Source of the DNA: Hydrocarboniphaga effusa AP103
Lineage (GTDB): Bacteria > Pseudomonadota > Gammaproteobacteria > Nevskiales > Nevskiaceae
NCBI RefSeq assembly: GCF_000271305.1
Contig: NZ_AKGD01000002.1
Location: forward strand, 248,001 to 312,000
Direction of reading: 5' to 3'
DNA length: 64,000 bases
A program made the position numbers and the translations under genes. Positions 8,690 through 17,899 of this stretch are shown here, one piece after another (within the stretch, counting starts at the first letter, position 1; every line of letters starts with the position of its first letter). Under the pieces are notes generated by a model, which was not told the origin of the DNA, searched no databases, and worked only from the letters and a program-made list of their open reading frames with translations.

Positions 8690-8781
8690 TGGTGCAACGC
8701 TCCGGGCGAAGGAGCGTCAGCCTGTCCATTCCTCCAAGGCCGTATTCAAGCCGCAAACCCTAACCAACCCCAAAGCCAGCC

Positions 8782-10125
8782 ATGAACATCACCATCTTCG
8801 GCTCCGGCTACGTAGGCCTCGTGACCGCCGCCTGTTTCGCCGACGCCGGCAACGATGTGCTCTGCGTGGACATCGACCCTGCCAAAGTAGAGCGCCTGCG
8901 CAACGGCGAATGCCCTATTTACGAACCAGGCCTCGAAGCGCTGCTTCAGCGCAATCTCGATGCAGGACGTATGCGCTTCACCACCGAGGCTGCCGAAGGT
9001 GTCGCACATGGCCTTTACCAATTCATCGCCGTCGGCACCCCGCCGAACGAAGACGGTTCCGCCGACATGAAGTATGTGCTCGCGGTGGCCAAGTCCATCG
9101 GCCAGTACATGGACGATTATCGGGTCGTGATTAGCAAATCCACGGTGCCGGTCGGCACTGCGGACATGGTGGAAGACGCAATCACTAATGAACTCAAGGT
9201 TCGTGGTGTAGCGTTGGAATTCGACGTGGTGAGCAACCCGGAATTCCTTAAGGAAGGCGCTGCGGTAGCTGATTTCAACAAGCCCGATCGCATCATTGTG
9301 GGCACTAGCTCAAACAGAGCTACATTGGCCATGGAAGCGCTCTACGCCCCATTCAACCGCAACCATGACAAAGTCATCGTCATGAACGTGCGCAGTTCGG
9401 AGCTCACCAAGTACGCGGCCAACGCCATGCTGGCCACCAAGATCAGCTTCATGAACGAGATCGCGAATCTTGCGGAAGCCTTGGGCGCCGATGTGGAAAA
9501 GGTGCGCGTGGGCATCGGTGCCGATCCGCGCATCGGCTATCACTTCATCTATCCGGGTTGCGGCTACGGTGGCAGCTGCTTCCCTAAGGACGTAAAAGCG
9601 CTCGTTCATACAGCTGGCGCGGTGGACTTCGACGCCAAACTGCTTAAGTCGGTGGAGGCGGTAAACGCCCGCCAGAAGACGCTGGTCTACAGCAAGCTCG
9701 AAAAGCACTTTGGCGACTTGAAGGGCAAGACCATCGCCCTGTGGGGGCTGGCCTTCAAGCCCAACACCGACGACATGCGAGAGGCTCCGAGCCGCGACCT
9801 GATGGAAGCGGTCTGGGCGGCCGGCGGCAAGATCAAGGCGTATGACCCGGTTGCACAGCACGAATGTGCGCGCCTGTATGCAGAGCGTACCGAGAGCCGT
9901 GACGGTAAGCATGCGGACTTGGAACTGGTCAGCTCGCCGGAGGCAGCCTGTGATGGTGCAGATGCCTTGGCCATCGTCACCGAATGGCGCGTTTTTCACT
10001 CGCCGAACTTCGCCCGGCTCAAGAAACTGCTCAATAATCCGGTCGTGGTCGACGGCCGTAATCTTTACGATCCAGCGATGATGAGGCGCGAGGGCTTCAG
10101 TCACTACCCGATAGGTCGCAGCTGA
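8782..10125 (+). CDS. ugd: UDP-glucose 6-dehydrogenase
   Basis: 447 residues, usual length for the family. It oxidises UDP-glucose to UDP-glucuronate with two NAD. Seen: the N-terminal Rossmann motif GSGYVGL (about residues 7-13), the catalytic Cys in the segment [12 protein letters not shown], the middle dimerisation helix, and the C-terminal NAD/UDP domain ending in the VDGRNLYDP-type motif. UDP-glucuronate is a common precursor for acidic exopolysaccharides, which fits the polysaccharide locus downstream. It reads rightward, towards and opposite to the rml genes, so it is a separate transcription unit. Confidence 0.96.
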   Translation: MNITIFGSGYVGLVTAACFADAGNDVLCVDIDPAKVERLRNGECPIYEPGLEALLQRNLDAGRMRFTTEAAEGVAHGLYQFIAVGTPPNEDGSADMKYVLAVAKSIGQYMDDYRVVISKSTVPVGTADMVEDAITNELKVRGVALEFDVVSNPEFLKEGAAVADFNKPDRIIVGTSSNRATLAMEALYAPFNRNHDKVIVMNVRSSELTKYAANAMLATKISFMNEIANLAEALGADVEKVRVGIGADPRIGYHFIYPGCGYGGSCFPKDVKALVHTAGAVDFDAKLLKSVEAVNARQKTLVYSKLEKHFGDLKGKTIALWGLAFKPNTDDMREAPSRDLMEAVWAAGGKIKAYDPVAQHECARLYAERTESRDGKHADLELVSSPEAACDGADALAIVTEWRVFHSPNFARLKKLLNNPVVVDGRNLYDPAMMRREGFSHYPIGRS

Positions 10126-10323
10126 GTCGCGATCATGCTAGGGGGCATTTTGCCCAAGGGCGTCAGTATCCTGCAGGCATAGCAGCTCAATCAGATGTCG
10201 TTGAGTCGCTGTACAAATGGCAGCAGTTAATCACTCGACGATTCTGGGATGCCTTTTGCTTAGCAGTATTGACGCTGATTTCTCGGTCGGAGAGGTCGGT
10301 TGGAGCATCATCGGAGTCCGTAG

Positions 10324-12660
10324 ATGGGCAAGCGGACGCTGCACCTAACAATCACAGAATCTGAGACGAGCGTGACGTCAATAAGTGCTGGTAGTGACCA
10401 GGAGCTCCACATCAGTTTGCCTGATGAGGCGGCCGATCAGATAAAGCCTGAAGCTGGCGAATGTAGCCAATCACCATTAATCCCGTCGTCTGTAAATGTC
10501 ACCGTGCCAGGATTGTTCTCCGCATTAGCTTTAGCCGGATTGGCTACGGCTGGTTGTGAGGAAACGCCACATCGAGACAGTCCCTCCGATCCGACGATTC
10601 CTCCAAAGCCCAATCCAAATCCCACATACCTCGATGATCCGGCGACGCTGACTGTTCACTGGCCACTGACTTGCAACACTTTCGCTGATGTGGGCTCCGA
10701 TCTTTCCACTGGGAGATCCGGGCCCGCTTCGGTGGTCGATTGTTATGGCGCTTTGCAGATGACCCGCGATCAAGAAGCGAGGTTTTGGGGTGCGCGCCGC
10801 GTGGACAACTTTGTTGCAGACGACGTCTTTAGCTCTGGTTGGTCGATTGGACCGAGTGTCACTAAGAGATTGTTGAGTGACGTAGGCCCATATCGACAGC
10901 GTCGGAATGTTTATGAATTTTCGCAGGCGCGCGGCACCTCCTACCTTGCGAAGTTCAACATAGGCCAACGATGGCCTGGAACTTACGCATTCTCGGTTTA
11001 TGTGGGCGGCTACACTTCTTTACCTGTTCAATTACAAATTCAACGATCTTCGGATGCGGTGATTGTGGCTGAAATTGGTTTTACTCCGCCTCAGAATGGG
11101 CTTGCACGCTACGCCGTTAGCGCCGAACTCGATGAGGCGACCGCTTCCTATGACCTTATCATCCGAGGTCAGGACAGATCACAAAAGATTAAGCTTGCGT
11201 GCGCTCAGTTAGAGCGAATTCAGGGGCAGGTTGGTGCGCCCAATGAGTACGTTCCCAGGGGAAGTGCTTTAGATGGTCCCCCGTGGAATGGAGCAAACGT
11301 CGATGGAGTCCGCTATTTCGATTATTTCAATCCATGCAGCCTGATAGCGGACGGTGAAGTTGTATCGAGCGAAACTCCGACCCCAATTCCGGCAGATGTG
11401 ATCAAAGGCTACATGCTGGGACCAACTCGAGCCAACCGGTGGTGGTCCTCTCGAGATTTTGCAGCACCGCAATGGTCAAAAATCAATGTCACTTCGCAAA
11501 GCGCGATGATCGGCAGTGTCATGCTAGGACCGGCAACCTTGCGAAAAGTAGAAGAAACTAGTGATGCAGGGCTTCATCGCATTTGGCAACCATGGCGCGG
11601 GGTATTGCCAGGCACTATAAACAGACACGGGCAGACGGTGGGCGTGCAGTTGACTGTTTCCATCCATATCGACCACAAAAGAATCGATAGAAATCGCGCC
11701 CTGGTCCTCGGTTTCGTCGATACACAGGGGCAAGAGCACAAGGCCATCGTTGATGTGGCAAGCCGCCGTGTACTGAATGAAATGGGTGGAAAATTTACTT
11801 ATTACAGGTCCGGATACCCTGATGCATCAGACGTAACGTATAAAACGCATGTCACCGAAATCGGTGACTTGCTGCGAGTCAGTTTCACCGATTCATGCGG
11901 TACGGGGTCGTTAACACCCGTAGGGTTTATTGGGCTTGCCGATGTTTCCTCCGATACTCCTGTCGAAAGCTATGCAGGTGTAGTGGGCGCTGGCTTATAT
12001 ATCGGAGCGATGCAATTTGAGCGCACGGATCACGGCATGCTCTATCTTGGGGATACTGGGAGCAGTTCGTCTTTTGGGACAGGCAGCGACACCAATGAGC
12101 CTTACTTCCCAGAAGAGGTAGGGCAGCTGGATTGGAGCGTCTACTGCGAAGTCACCACTCTTTACGATACGGACAGTCCAGCTAAAACAAGCTGGGATGA
12201 TATTTGGTACGCGCGTCAGAACAGCGACGACCTACGGTGGGGCTGTGCAATTCGTCCAGGCCTTTACGGCGGAGCAGGCCCAGAGGACCATATTAAACAA
12301 CCTGTGTTTGACATCTTTGCTGGACCAGATGGGACTGGTGCTGTCGGGGGAAAATTTGATGTCGCGAATGTAAGTTATTCATCACTAGCCCTCCAGACCT
12401 CACCTTGGCAACTTTCTCTTGCGTCAGCTGCTGTGGACGGTAGTAGCAACATTCGAATGTACGTGGGCGCAAAGCAAGGCTCGCTCGATTCGAATGGCAC
12501 TCATATTGTGAACAAGAGTTCGATTGGCGGCTCTTTCCATATCGGATATCGCCAAGGGGCGATACCTTATGGCGAAAAATGCGTGAAGAACTTTCGCATC
12601 CTTAAGGCCGCTGCAACTTGGGAGCAAATGGCGGCTGCTGCGAACCTTGCCGGCAAATAG
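10324..12660 (+). CDS. Large anchored surface protein with LamG-like C-terminus
   Basis: 778 residues, start at the ATG at 10324 (GGAG 8 bases upstream). The first 65 residues are polar. Then comes a hydrophobic stretch (VPGLFSALALAGLATAG) followed by Cys-Glu-Glu and a Pro/Asn-rich linker, which looks like an internal anchor or lipobox. The middle has two beta-sandwich-like units; one carries the sequence AQLERIQGQVGAPNEYVPRG, which resembles repeats in phage tail and other carbohydrate-binding proteins. The last 200 residues resemble a LamG/concanavalin fold. Probably an exported carbohydrate-binding protein linked to the polysaccharide locus. Base composition is lower in GC than ugd. Confidence 0.7.
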   Translation: MGKRTLHLTITESETSVTSISAGSDQELHISLPDEAADQIKPEAGECSQSPLIPSSVNVTVPGLFSALALAGLATAGCEETPHRDSPSDPTIPPKPNPNPTYLDDPATLTVHWPLTCNTFADVGSDLSTGRSGPASVVDCYGALQMTRDQEARFWGARRVDNFVADDVFSSGWSIGPSVTKRLLSDVGPYRQRRNVYEFSQARGTSYLAKFNIGQRWPGTYAFSVYVGGYTSLPVQLQIQRSSDAVIVAEIGFTPPQNGLARYAVSAELDEATASYDLIIRGQDRSQKIKLACAQLERIQGQVGAPNEYVPRGSALDGPPWNGANVDGVRYFDYFNPCSLIADGEVVSSETPTPIPADVIKGYMLGPTRANRWWSSRDFAAPQWSKINVTSQSAMIGSVMLGPATLRKVEETSDAGLHRIWQPWRGVLPGTINRHGQTVGVQLTVSIHIDHKRIDRNRALVLGFVDTQGQEHKAIVDVASRRVLNEMGGKFTYYRSGYPDASDVTYKTHVTEIGDLLRVSFTDSCGTGSLTPVGFIGLADVSSDTPVESYAGVVGAGLYIGAMQFERTDHGMLYLGDTGSSSSFGTGSDTNEPYFPEEVGQLDWSVYCEVTTLYDTDSPAKTSWDDIWYARQNSDDLRWGCAIRPGLYGGAGPEDHIKQPVFDIFAGPDGTGAVGGKFDVANVSYSSLALQTSPWQLSLASAAVDGSSNIRMYVGAKQGSLDSNGTHIVNKSSIGGSFHIGYRQGAIPYGEKCVKNFRILKAAATWEQMAAAANLAGK

Positions 12661-12695
12661 TTGCGCTGATTGGGTGAGCGCTGGCAAGTGAGGCA

Positions 12696-12723
12696 AAAGC
12701 GGAACCCGTGCAGACGGGCTCCG
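12696..12723 (-). terminator. Terminator of the rml-xanB operon
   Basis: On the minus strand CGGAGCCCGT and ACGGGTTCCG form a 10-bp stem with one G-T pair and a 4-nt loop, followed by CTTTTG. It lies 19 bases beyond the xanB stop and also faces the end of the convergent gene 10324-12660. Confidence 0.65.
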
Positions 12724-12741
12724 TTTGGGTGTCAGAAAGTG

Positions 12742-14172
12742 TCAAGCTTTGGCAGCTGGCGTCCTTCCATAAACATCTTCGAGGCGGACGATATCGTCCT
12801 CACCCAGATAAGCCCCCGACTGCACCTCGATGAGCTCGAGCGGCACCTTGCCGGGGTTCTCGAGCCGGTGCGTGTGGCCGAGCGGGATGTAGGTCGACTG
12901 GTCTTCGGTCAGCAGGAAGTTCTTCTCGCCGCAGTACACCCGCGCGGTGCCCGAGACCACGATCCAGTGCTCGGCCCGGTGGTGGTGCATCTGCAGGCTC
13001 AGCTTCTGGCCCGGTTTGACGATGATGCGCTTGACCTGAAAACGGTCCGCCAGCGCCACCGTCTCGTAGCTGCCCCAGGGCCGGAACACGCGCGGGCTCG
13101 TCTCCGCTTCCGTGCGCTTGGCCTTCTTGAGCTTCTGGACGATCTTCTTGACCTCCTGCACGCGCTCGCGCGGGGCCACCAGCACGGCGTCCTCGGTCTC
13201 GACCACCACCGTGTCCTTCATGCCGACCAGGCTGACCAGGCGCGTGCTCGCATGCACGAGGTTGTCCTGGCTGTCTTCGACGATCACATCGCCGCGCAGG
13301 CGGTTGCCGGATGCGTCGGTCGCCGGCAGCTTGCCCAGGTAGGTCCAGGAGCCGACGTCGTCCCAGCCCGCGTCGAGCGGCACCAGGGCGATGTTCGCGG
13401 TCTTCTCCATCACCGCGTAGTCGATCGACTCGTTGCGGCAGCGCTTGAACGCGGTCGGCTCCAGGCGCACGAAGTCGATGTCCTTCACCGCGTGGTTCCA
13501 GCTCTGCAGGCTGGCCGCATGCATCTCGGGCTCCAGGCGCTTGAGCTCGTCGAGGAAGACATCGGCGCGGAACAGGAACATGCCGCCGTTCCAGTAGTAG
13601 CCGCCTTCGTCGAGGAAGGCCTGGGCCTTTTCGAGCACGGGCTTTTCGACGAAAGCCGCGACCTCGAAGGCGCCGTGCTCACCCGCCGGGCCGGCCTTGA
13701 TATAGCCGAAGCCGGTTTCCGGATGCGTGGGCTGGATGCCGAAGGTGACGATCTTGCCTGTGGCCGCGACCTTGGCGGCGGCTTCGACGGCGGCGACGAA
13801 GGCCGGCGTGTTCTCGACGGCCTGGTCGGCGGCGAGCAAAAAGACCAGCGCCTGCGGACCGAAATGCGTGCTCGCGTAGTGGGCGGCGACCGCCGCGGCC
13901 GGAGCGGTGTTGCGGCCCTCGGGCTCGAGCATGACGGTGGCCTGGTCGAAGCCGATCTCGCGCATCTGTTCGGCGATGACGAAGCGGTGCGCGTCGCCGC
14001 CGATGACCAGCGGCGGGGCGGAGTCTTCGAGCCTGGCGACCCGCAGCGCGGTGTTCTGCAGCAGGCTGCGCTCGTTGAGCAGCTTCAGGAACTGCTTGGG
14101 GTACTGCTCGCGCGACAGCGGCCACAGGCGGGTGCCGGAACCGCCGGCCATCAGGACGGGGACGATAGTCAT
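12742..14172 (-). CDS. xanB: Mannose-1-phosphate guanylyltransferase / mannose-6-phosphate isomerase
   Basis: 476 residues. Bifunctional enzyme making mannose-6-phosphate from fructose-6-phosphate and GDP-mannose from mannose-1-phosphate. Seen: the nucleotidyltransferase signature [20 protein letters not shown] at the N-terminus, FVEKP further in, and a C-terminal cupin isomerase domain (about residues 350-470) with QMHHHRAEHW and the closing VQSGAYLGEDDIVRLED. The fused form is called XanB in Xanthomonas, AlgA or ManC elsewhere. It is the last gene of the leftward rml operon, 95 bases from rfbD, so GDP-mannose is probably a precursor of the polymer. Confidence 0.95.
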   Translation of the reverse strand: MTIVPVLMAGGSGTRLWPLSREQYPKQFLKLLNERSLLQNTALRVARLEDSAPPLVIGGDAHRFVIAEQMREIGFDQATVMLEPEGRNTAPAAAVAAHYASTHFGPQALVFLLAADQAVENTPAFVAAVEAAAKVAATGKIVTFGIQPTHPETGFGYIKAGPAGEHGAFEVAAFVEKPVLEKAQAFLDEGGYYWNGGMFLFRADVFLDELKRLEPEMHAASLQSWNHAVKDIDFVRLEPTAFKRCRNESIDYAVMEKTANIALVPLDAGWDDVGSWTYLGKLPATDASGNRLRGDVIVEDSQDNLVHASTRLVSLVGMKDTVVVETEDAVLVAPRERVQEVKKIVQKLKKAKRTEAETSPRVFRPWGSYETVALADRFQVKRIIVKPGQKLSLQMHHHRAEHWIVVSGTARVYCGEKNFLLTEDQSTYIPLGHTHRLENPGKVPLELIEVQSGAYLGEDDIVRLEDVYGRTPAAKA

Positions 14173-14267
14173 AAAAGGAGTGTTGATTGATTACGGATAT
14201 GCAGGAGAGCAAATCTTCTGCCAGCTGAAGGGCGCGCATCGATGTCTGGTTGCGCGTTTTAGTACGG

Positions 14268-15137
14268 TCAACGTTTTAGATCGTCCAGACAAAGCTCAAG
14301 CGCAGTTTTCCAATCTGGCAGAGCAATATCGAATGTCGATTTGAGATTCTCGGCCGAGAGCACCGAATAAGCGGGCCGATGCGCCGGCGTCGGATAGTCA
14401 GCAGTACCGATAGCATCTACTGGAATATTGGGACACAAACCGAGCTCAGCCCCGGTCGCCACGATCGCTGATGCGAAGCCGTGCCACGAGGTTTGCCCCT
14501 GCGAGGTCAGGTTCAGCGTCTCAGCAACGGGCTTCTCCGCTGTCTTCAGCACCAGCGCCGCAGTTGCTTCGGCGATCAGGCGGCTCCATGTGGGGCTGCC
14601 GATCTGGTCCCCCACCACGCGCAGGCGATCGCGCTCCTTGGCCAGGCGCAGCATGGTCAGCAGAAAGTTCTTGCCGCGCACGCCATAAACCCAGGCGGTA
14701 CGCAGGATCAAATGATTAGCGCCGCTCTCACGGATCAGGCGCTCGCCTTCTTCCTTTGTACGACCATAAGCCGACACCGGCGCGACCGGATCGCTTTCGC
14801 GATACGGCTGCGTGGCTTGGCCATCGAAGACGTAATCGGTTGAGTAGTGGACGAACAGCGCTCCGAGCTTCTTGGCTTCCAGGGCCATTGCGCCTGGTGT
14901 CAGTGCGTTGATAGCACGTGCGAGCGGCTCTTCGGATTCGGCTTTATCCACCGCTGTGTAAGCCGCAGCATTCACGATGACGTGTGGCTTGAGCTCACGC
15001 ACCACGCTGGCGGCCTGCTCTGGGTTGGAGAGATCGAGCTGTGTGCGATCCACCGCGACCACATCGCCGAGCACGGCAAGCGTGCGGCGCAGCTCCCAAC
15101 CTACCTGACCGTCTTTGCCGGTGACGAGGATGCGCAT
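14268..15137 (-). CDS. rfbD: dTDP-4-dehydrorhamnose reductase
   Basis: 289 residues. Last step of dTDP-L-rhamnose synthesis. Seen: the NAD(P) motif GKDGQVGWEL at residues 7-16, HYSTDYVFDG, and the catalytic YGRTKEEGE (YxxxK). Its ATG overlaps the TGA of rfbC (15137) in an ATGA arrangement, showing translational coupling in the order rfbB, rfbA, rfbC, rfbD. Length is normal for the family. Confidence 0.96.
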   Translation of the reverse strand: MRILVTGKDGQVGWELRRTLAVLGDVVAVDRTQLDLSNPEQAASVVRELKPHVIVNAAAYTAVDKAESEEPLARAINALTPGAMALEAKKLGALFVHYSTDYVFDGQATQPYRESDPVAPVSAYGRTKEEGERLIRESGANHLILRTAWVYGVRGKNFLLTMLRLAKERDRLRVVGDQIGSPTWSRLIAEATAALVLKTAEKPVAETLNLTSQGQTSWHGFASAIVATGAELGLCPNIPVDAIGTADYPTPAHRPAYSVLSAENLKSTFDIALPDWKTALELCLDDLKR

Positions 15138-15688
15138 CAGACGTAAACCTCGGCATCCTTGAAGCGCGGAGCGGCGGAATCCTTGCCCGACAGCGATGGC
15201 GCAAGGCCTTCGGGCAAGTGCCAGTCGATGGCCAGGTCCGGATCGTTCCAGATGATGGCGCGCTCGTGCGCGGGCGCGTAGTAGTCCGTGGTTTTATAGA
15301 GGAAATCCGCGGATTCGCTCAGCACCACAAAGCCGTGGCCGAATCCCGGCGGCACCCAAAACTGACGCTTGTTCTCGGCGGATAAGATCACACCGGTCCA
15401 CTTGCCAAAGTTGGGGCTGCTCTTGCGCAGATCCACTGCAACGTCAAAAACCTCGCCTGACGATACGCGTACCAGTTTTCCCTGAGGTTGCACCATCTGA
15501 TAGTGAATGCCGCGCAGCACACCTAGCGAGGAGCGCGAGTGATTGTCCTGCACAAAATCCAGCGTCACGCCTGTGCCTTCACGGAAAGCTTTCTGGTTGA
15601 AGCTTTCGAAGAAAAAACCACGAGCGTCACCAAAGACGCGCGGCTCGATGATGAAGACATCGGGGAGTTCGGTGGGGGTGAAGTTCAT
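15137..15688 (-). CDS. rfbC: dTDP-4-dehydrorhamnose 3,5-epimerase
   Basis: 183 residues from the ATG at 15688. The frame is open upstream, but that part is only translated repeat (the element at 15721-15850), so the longer start is rejected. Epimerises C3 and C5 of dTDP-4-keto-6-deoxyglucose. Seen: RGFFFESFNQ, the substrate segment QDNHSRSSLGVLRGIHYQ including the catalytic His, and WVPPGFGHGF. Normal length. The repeat between rfbA and rfbC adds about 185 bases inside the operon. Confidence 0.96.
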   Translation of the reverse strand: MNFTPTELPDVFIIEPRVFGDARGFFFESFNQKAFREGTGVTLDFVQDNHSRSSLGVLRGIHYQMVQPQGKLVRVSSGEVFDVAVDLRKSSPNFGKWTGVILSAENKRQFWVPPGFGHGFVVLSESADFLYKTTDYYAPAHERAIIWNDPDLAIDWHLPEGLAPSLSGKDSAAPRFKDAEVYV

Positions 15689-15720
15689 GGTGTTGGACTC
15701 ATCGACTGAACTAGCTTGTT

Positions 15721-15850
15721 CCCTCTCCCGCTTGCGGGAGAGGGTGGTCCGAAGGACCGGGAGAGGGGTGTTCTGAAAGATGAGTTGATCATCAAACGAG
15801 CCCTCTCTCCCCGCTTCGAGGGACTCTCTCCCACAAGTGGGAGAGAGGAA
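15721..15850 (+). repeat. Full composite palindromic repeat inside the rml operon
   Basis: First palindrome CCCTCTCCCGCTTGCGGG plus GAGAGGG, then GGTCCGAAGGACC, GGGAGAGGGG, a spacer of about 33 bases, then CCCTCTCTCCCCGCTTCGAG and a final CTCTCTCCCACAAGTGGGAG plus AGAGG. It separates rfbA from rfbC. Orientation is the same as most other full copies although the operon runs the other way. Confidence 0.88.
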
Positions 15851-15875
15851 CAACATTCCGCTCAAACAGCAGCGT

Positions 15876-16751
15876 TTAGTACACCTTGTCCTGCAACAAG
15901 CTCAGCAAATGCTTGCCGTAGCCGCTCTTGGCCAACGGCTTCGCCAAGGCTTCGAGCTTGGCGTCATCGATCCAGCCTTGGCGCCATGCGATCTCTTCTG
16001 GACAGCACATCTTCAGGCCCTGACGCTTCTCGATGGTCTGCACGAACTGGCCGGCCTCGATCAGCGATTCATGCGTGCCGGTATCGAGCCAGGCATCTCC
16101 ACGACCGAATTTCTCGACATCGAGTTCGCCGATTTCCAAATACCGATTGTTGAGGTCGGTGATCTCAAGTTCGCCGCGCGGCGAAGGCTTGATGGACTTT
16201 GCGACCTCGACAACGCTTTCATCGTAAAAGTACAAACCGGTCACCGCGTAGCGGCTCTTGGGCTTGCTGGGCTTTTCTTCGATGCTCAGGGCTTTGCCGG
16301 CGGCGTCGAATTCCACCACGCCATAACGCTCAGGATCGACCACCGGATAGGCGAAAACGGTTGCGCCCTTTTTCTTCTGGGCAGCCCGTTTCAGGCGATC
16401 GCTGAGGTCGTGGCCAAAGAAAAGGTTGTCGCCCAACACGAGTGCGCAAGGATCGCCACCGATGAAAGACTCCCCGATGATGAAGGCTTGCGCCAAGCCA
16501 TCGGGAGATGGCTGCACAGCATAGGTCAGCGAAACGCTCCAATCCTTGCCGTCGCCGAGCAGCTGCTCGAAACGTGGCGTGTCTTGCGGGGTAGAGATGA
16601 TGAGAATTTCGCGAATGCCCGCCATCAGCAGCGTACAAAGCGGGTAATAAATCATCGGTTTGTCGTAAACCGGAAGCAGTTGCTTGCTCACCGCCATGGT
16701 GAGCGGATACAGCCGGGTGCCGGAACCGCCGGCCAGGATGATGCCCTTCAT
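15876..16751 (-). CDS. rfbA: Glucose-1-phosphate thymidylyltransferase
   Basis: 291 residues, standard length for RmlA. Makes dTDP-glucose from dTTP and glucose-1-phosphate. Seen: the signature [16 protein letters not shown] at residues 3-18, KPMIYYPL, the metal-binding [18 protein letters not shown], and [10 protein letters not shown]. It starts 1 base before the stop of rfbB, so it is in the same operon. Confidence 0.97.
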   Translation of the reverse strand: MKGIILAGGSGTRLYPLTMAVSKQLLPVYDKPMIYYPLCTLLMAGIREILIISTPQDTPRFEQLLGDGKDWSVSLTYAVQPSPDGLAQAFIIGESFIGGDPCALVLGDNLFFGHDLSDRLKRAAQKKKGATVFAYPVVDPERYGVVEFDAAGKALSIEEKPSKPKSRYAVTGLYFYDESVVEVAKSIKPSPRGELEITDLNNRYLEIGELDVEKFGRGDAWLDTGTHESLIEAGQFVQTIEKRQGLKMCCPEEIAWRQGWIDDAKLEALAKPLAKSGYGKHLLSLLQDKVY

Positions 16752-16752
16752 T

Positions 16753-17814
16753 TCAGTTCCGCCCTTCGTAGTTCTTCTCGACCCACTTGCGATAGTCGCC
16801 GCTGCGAACCGAAGCGACCCAATCCGGGTTGTCCAGGTACCACTGCACGGTCTTGCGCAAGCCCGTTTCGAAGCTTTCCTGCGGGCGCCAGCCGAGTTCG
16901 CTTTCCAGCTTGTTGAAGTTGATGGCGTAGCGACGATCGTGCCCAGGGCGATCTTTTACATAGGTGATGAGCCGATTGTGTGGCGCACCCTGCGGGTGCA
17001 ACTCATCCAGAACCGCACAAAGCGTATGAACCACGTCGATGTTCTTGCGCTCTGCTGCGCCACCAACGTTGTAGGTTTCGCCCGGGGTTCCGCGTTCAAG
17101 GACCAGGCGCAAGGCGCGGGCATGGTCCTCCACGTACAGCCAGTCCCGCACGTTGAGCCCATCGCCGTAGACGGGCAGGGGCTTGCCCTCCAGAGCGTTG
17201 AGGATCATCAGCGGAATGAGCTTCTCGGGAAAGTGATACGGCCCGTAGTTGTTGGAGCAATTGGTCATCAACGTGGGCAGGCCATACGTGTGATGCCAGG
17301 CGCGCACGAGGTGATCGGAGCCGGCCTTGCTCGCCGAGTAAGGCGAATTCGGCGCATACGGTGTGGTTTCTTCGAAAGCCGGATCGGTGGGCGAGAGCGA
17401 GCCGAAAACTTCGTCGGTGGAAATATGCTGAAAGCGGAAGGCGCTCTTCTGCGGTTCCGGCAAGCCACGCCAGTAGTCCAACGCCACCTGCAGTAGCGTC
17501 AACGTACCGATGACATTGGTGCTGACGAACTCCGCCGGCCCGTGAATGGAGCGGTCAACGTGGCTTTCGGCGGCCAGATGCAAAATGGCGCGCGGTTGAT
17601 ATTTTTCGAAGATCCCGCGCATACGGGCTTCGTCGCGGATATCCGCATGCTCGAAGTGATGACGCGGTGAATGCGCGGCTTCGCCGAAGGAAAGGGGATT
17701 GCCCGCATAAGTGAGCGCGTCGATGCTGACGATGGTTTCATCCGTCTCCGCGACCAGCTGTCGCATGACGCAGGAGCCGATGAAGCCGGCGGAGCCGGTG
17801 ACGAGTAGGGTCAT
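16753..17814 (-). CDS. rfbB: dTDP-glucose 4,6-dehydratase, second copy
   Basis: 353 residues, complete. Seen: TGSAGFIGS (NAD binding), the [10 protein letters not shown] segment with catalytic Asp-Glu, [10 protein letters not shown], and the C-terminal [20 protein letters not shown]. It is closely similar to the partial gene at 1-921, in the same orientation about 16.8 kb away. It heads rfbBACD-xanB; 85 bases separate it from the glycosyltransferase upstream. Confidence 0.97.
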   Translation of the reverse strand: MTLLVTGSAGFIGSCVMRQLVAETDETIVSIDALTYAGNPLSFGEAAHSPRHHFEHADIRDEARMRGIFEKYQPRAILHLAAESHVDRSIHGPAEFVSTNVIGTLTLLQVALDYWRGLPEPQKSAFRFQHISTDEVFGSLSPTDPAFEETTPYAPNSPYSASKAGSDHLVRAWHHTYGLPTLMTNCSNNYGPYHFPEKLIPLMILNALEGKPLPVYGDGLNVRDWLYVEDHARALRLVLERGTPGETYNVGGAAERKNIDVVHTLCAVLDELHPQGAPHNRLITYVKDRPGHDRRYAINFNKLESELGWRPQESFETGLRKTVQWYLDNPDWVASVRSGDYRKWVEKNYEGRN

Positions 17815-17899
17815 AGGTAGAGTTGCAGATGCAATGTCTTGAATGAACTGGGCGCCATCCAGCTATTTGAGGGATGCCACCAACAGTGATGAAGGGAAT

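Noticed and set aside
10324-12660. Prophage tail gene
   Set aside because: Tail-like modules are present, but no capsid, terminase, portal or integrase genes lie nearby and the protein has a membrane anchor, so a surface protein is more likely.
12670-14190. 506-residue open frame opposite xanB
   Set aside because: It lies entirely antisense to xanB, which has clear motifs over its full length. High GC keeps the opposite frame open, and the product has no domain sense.
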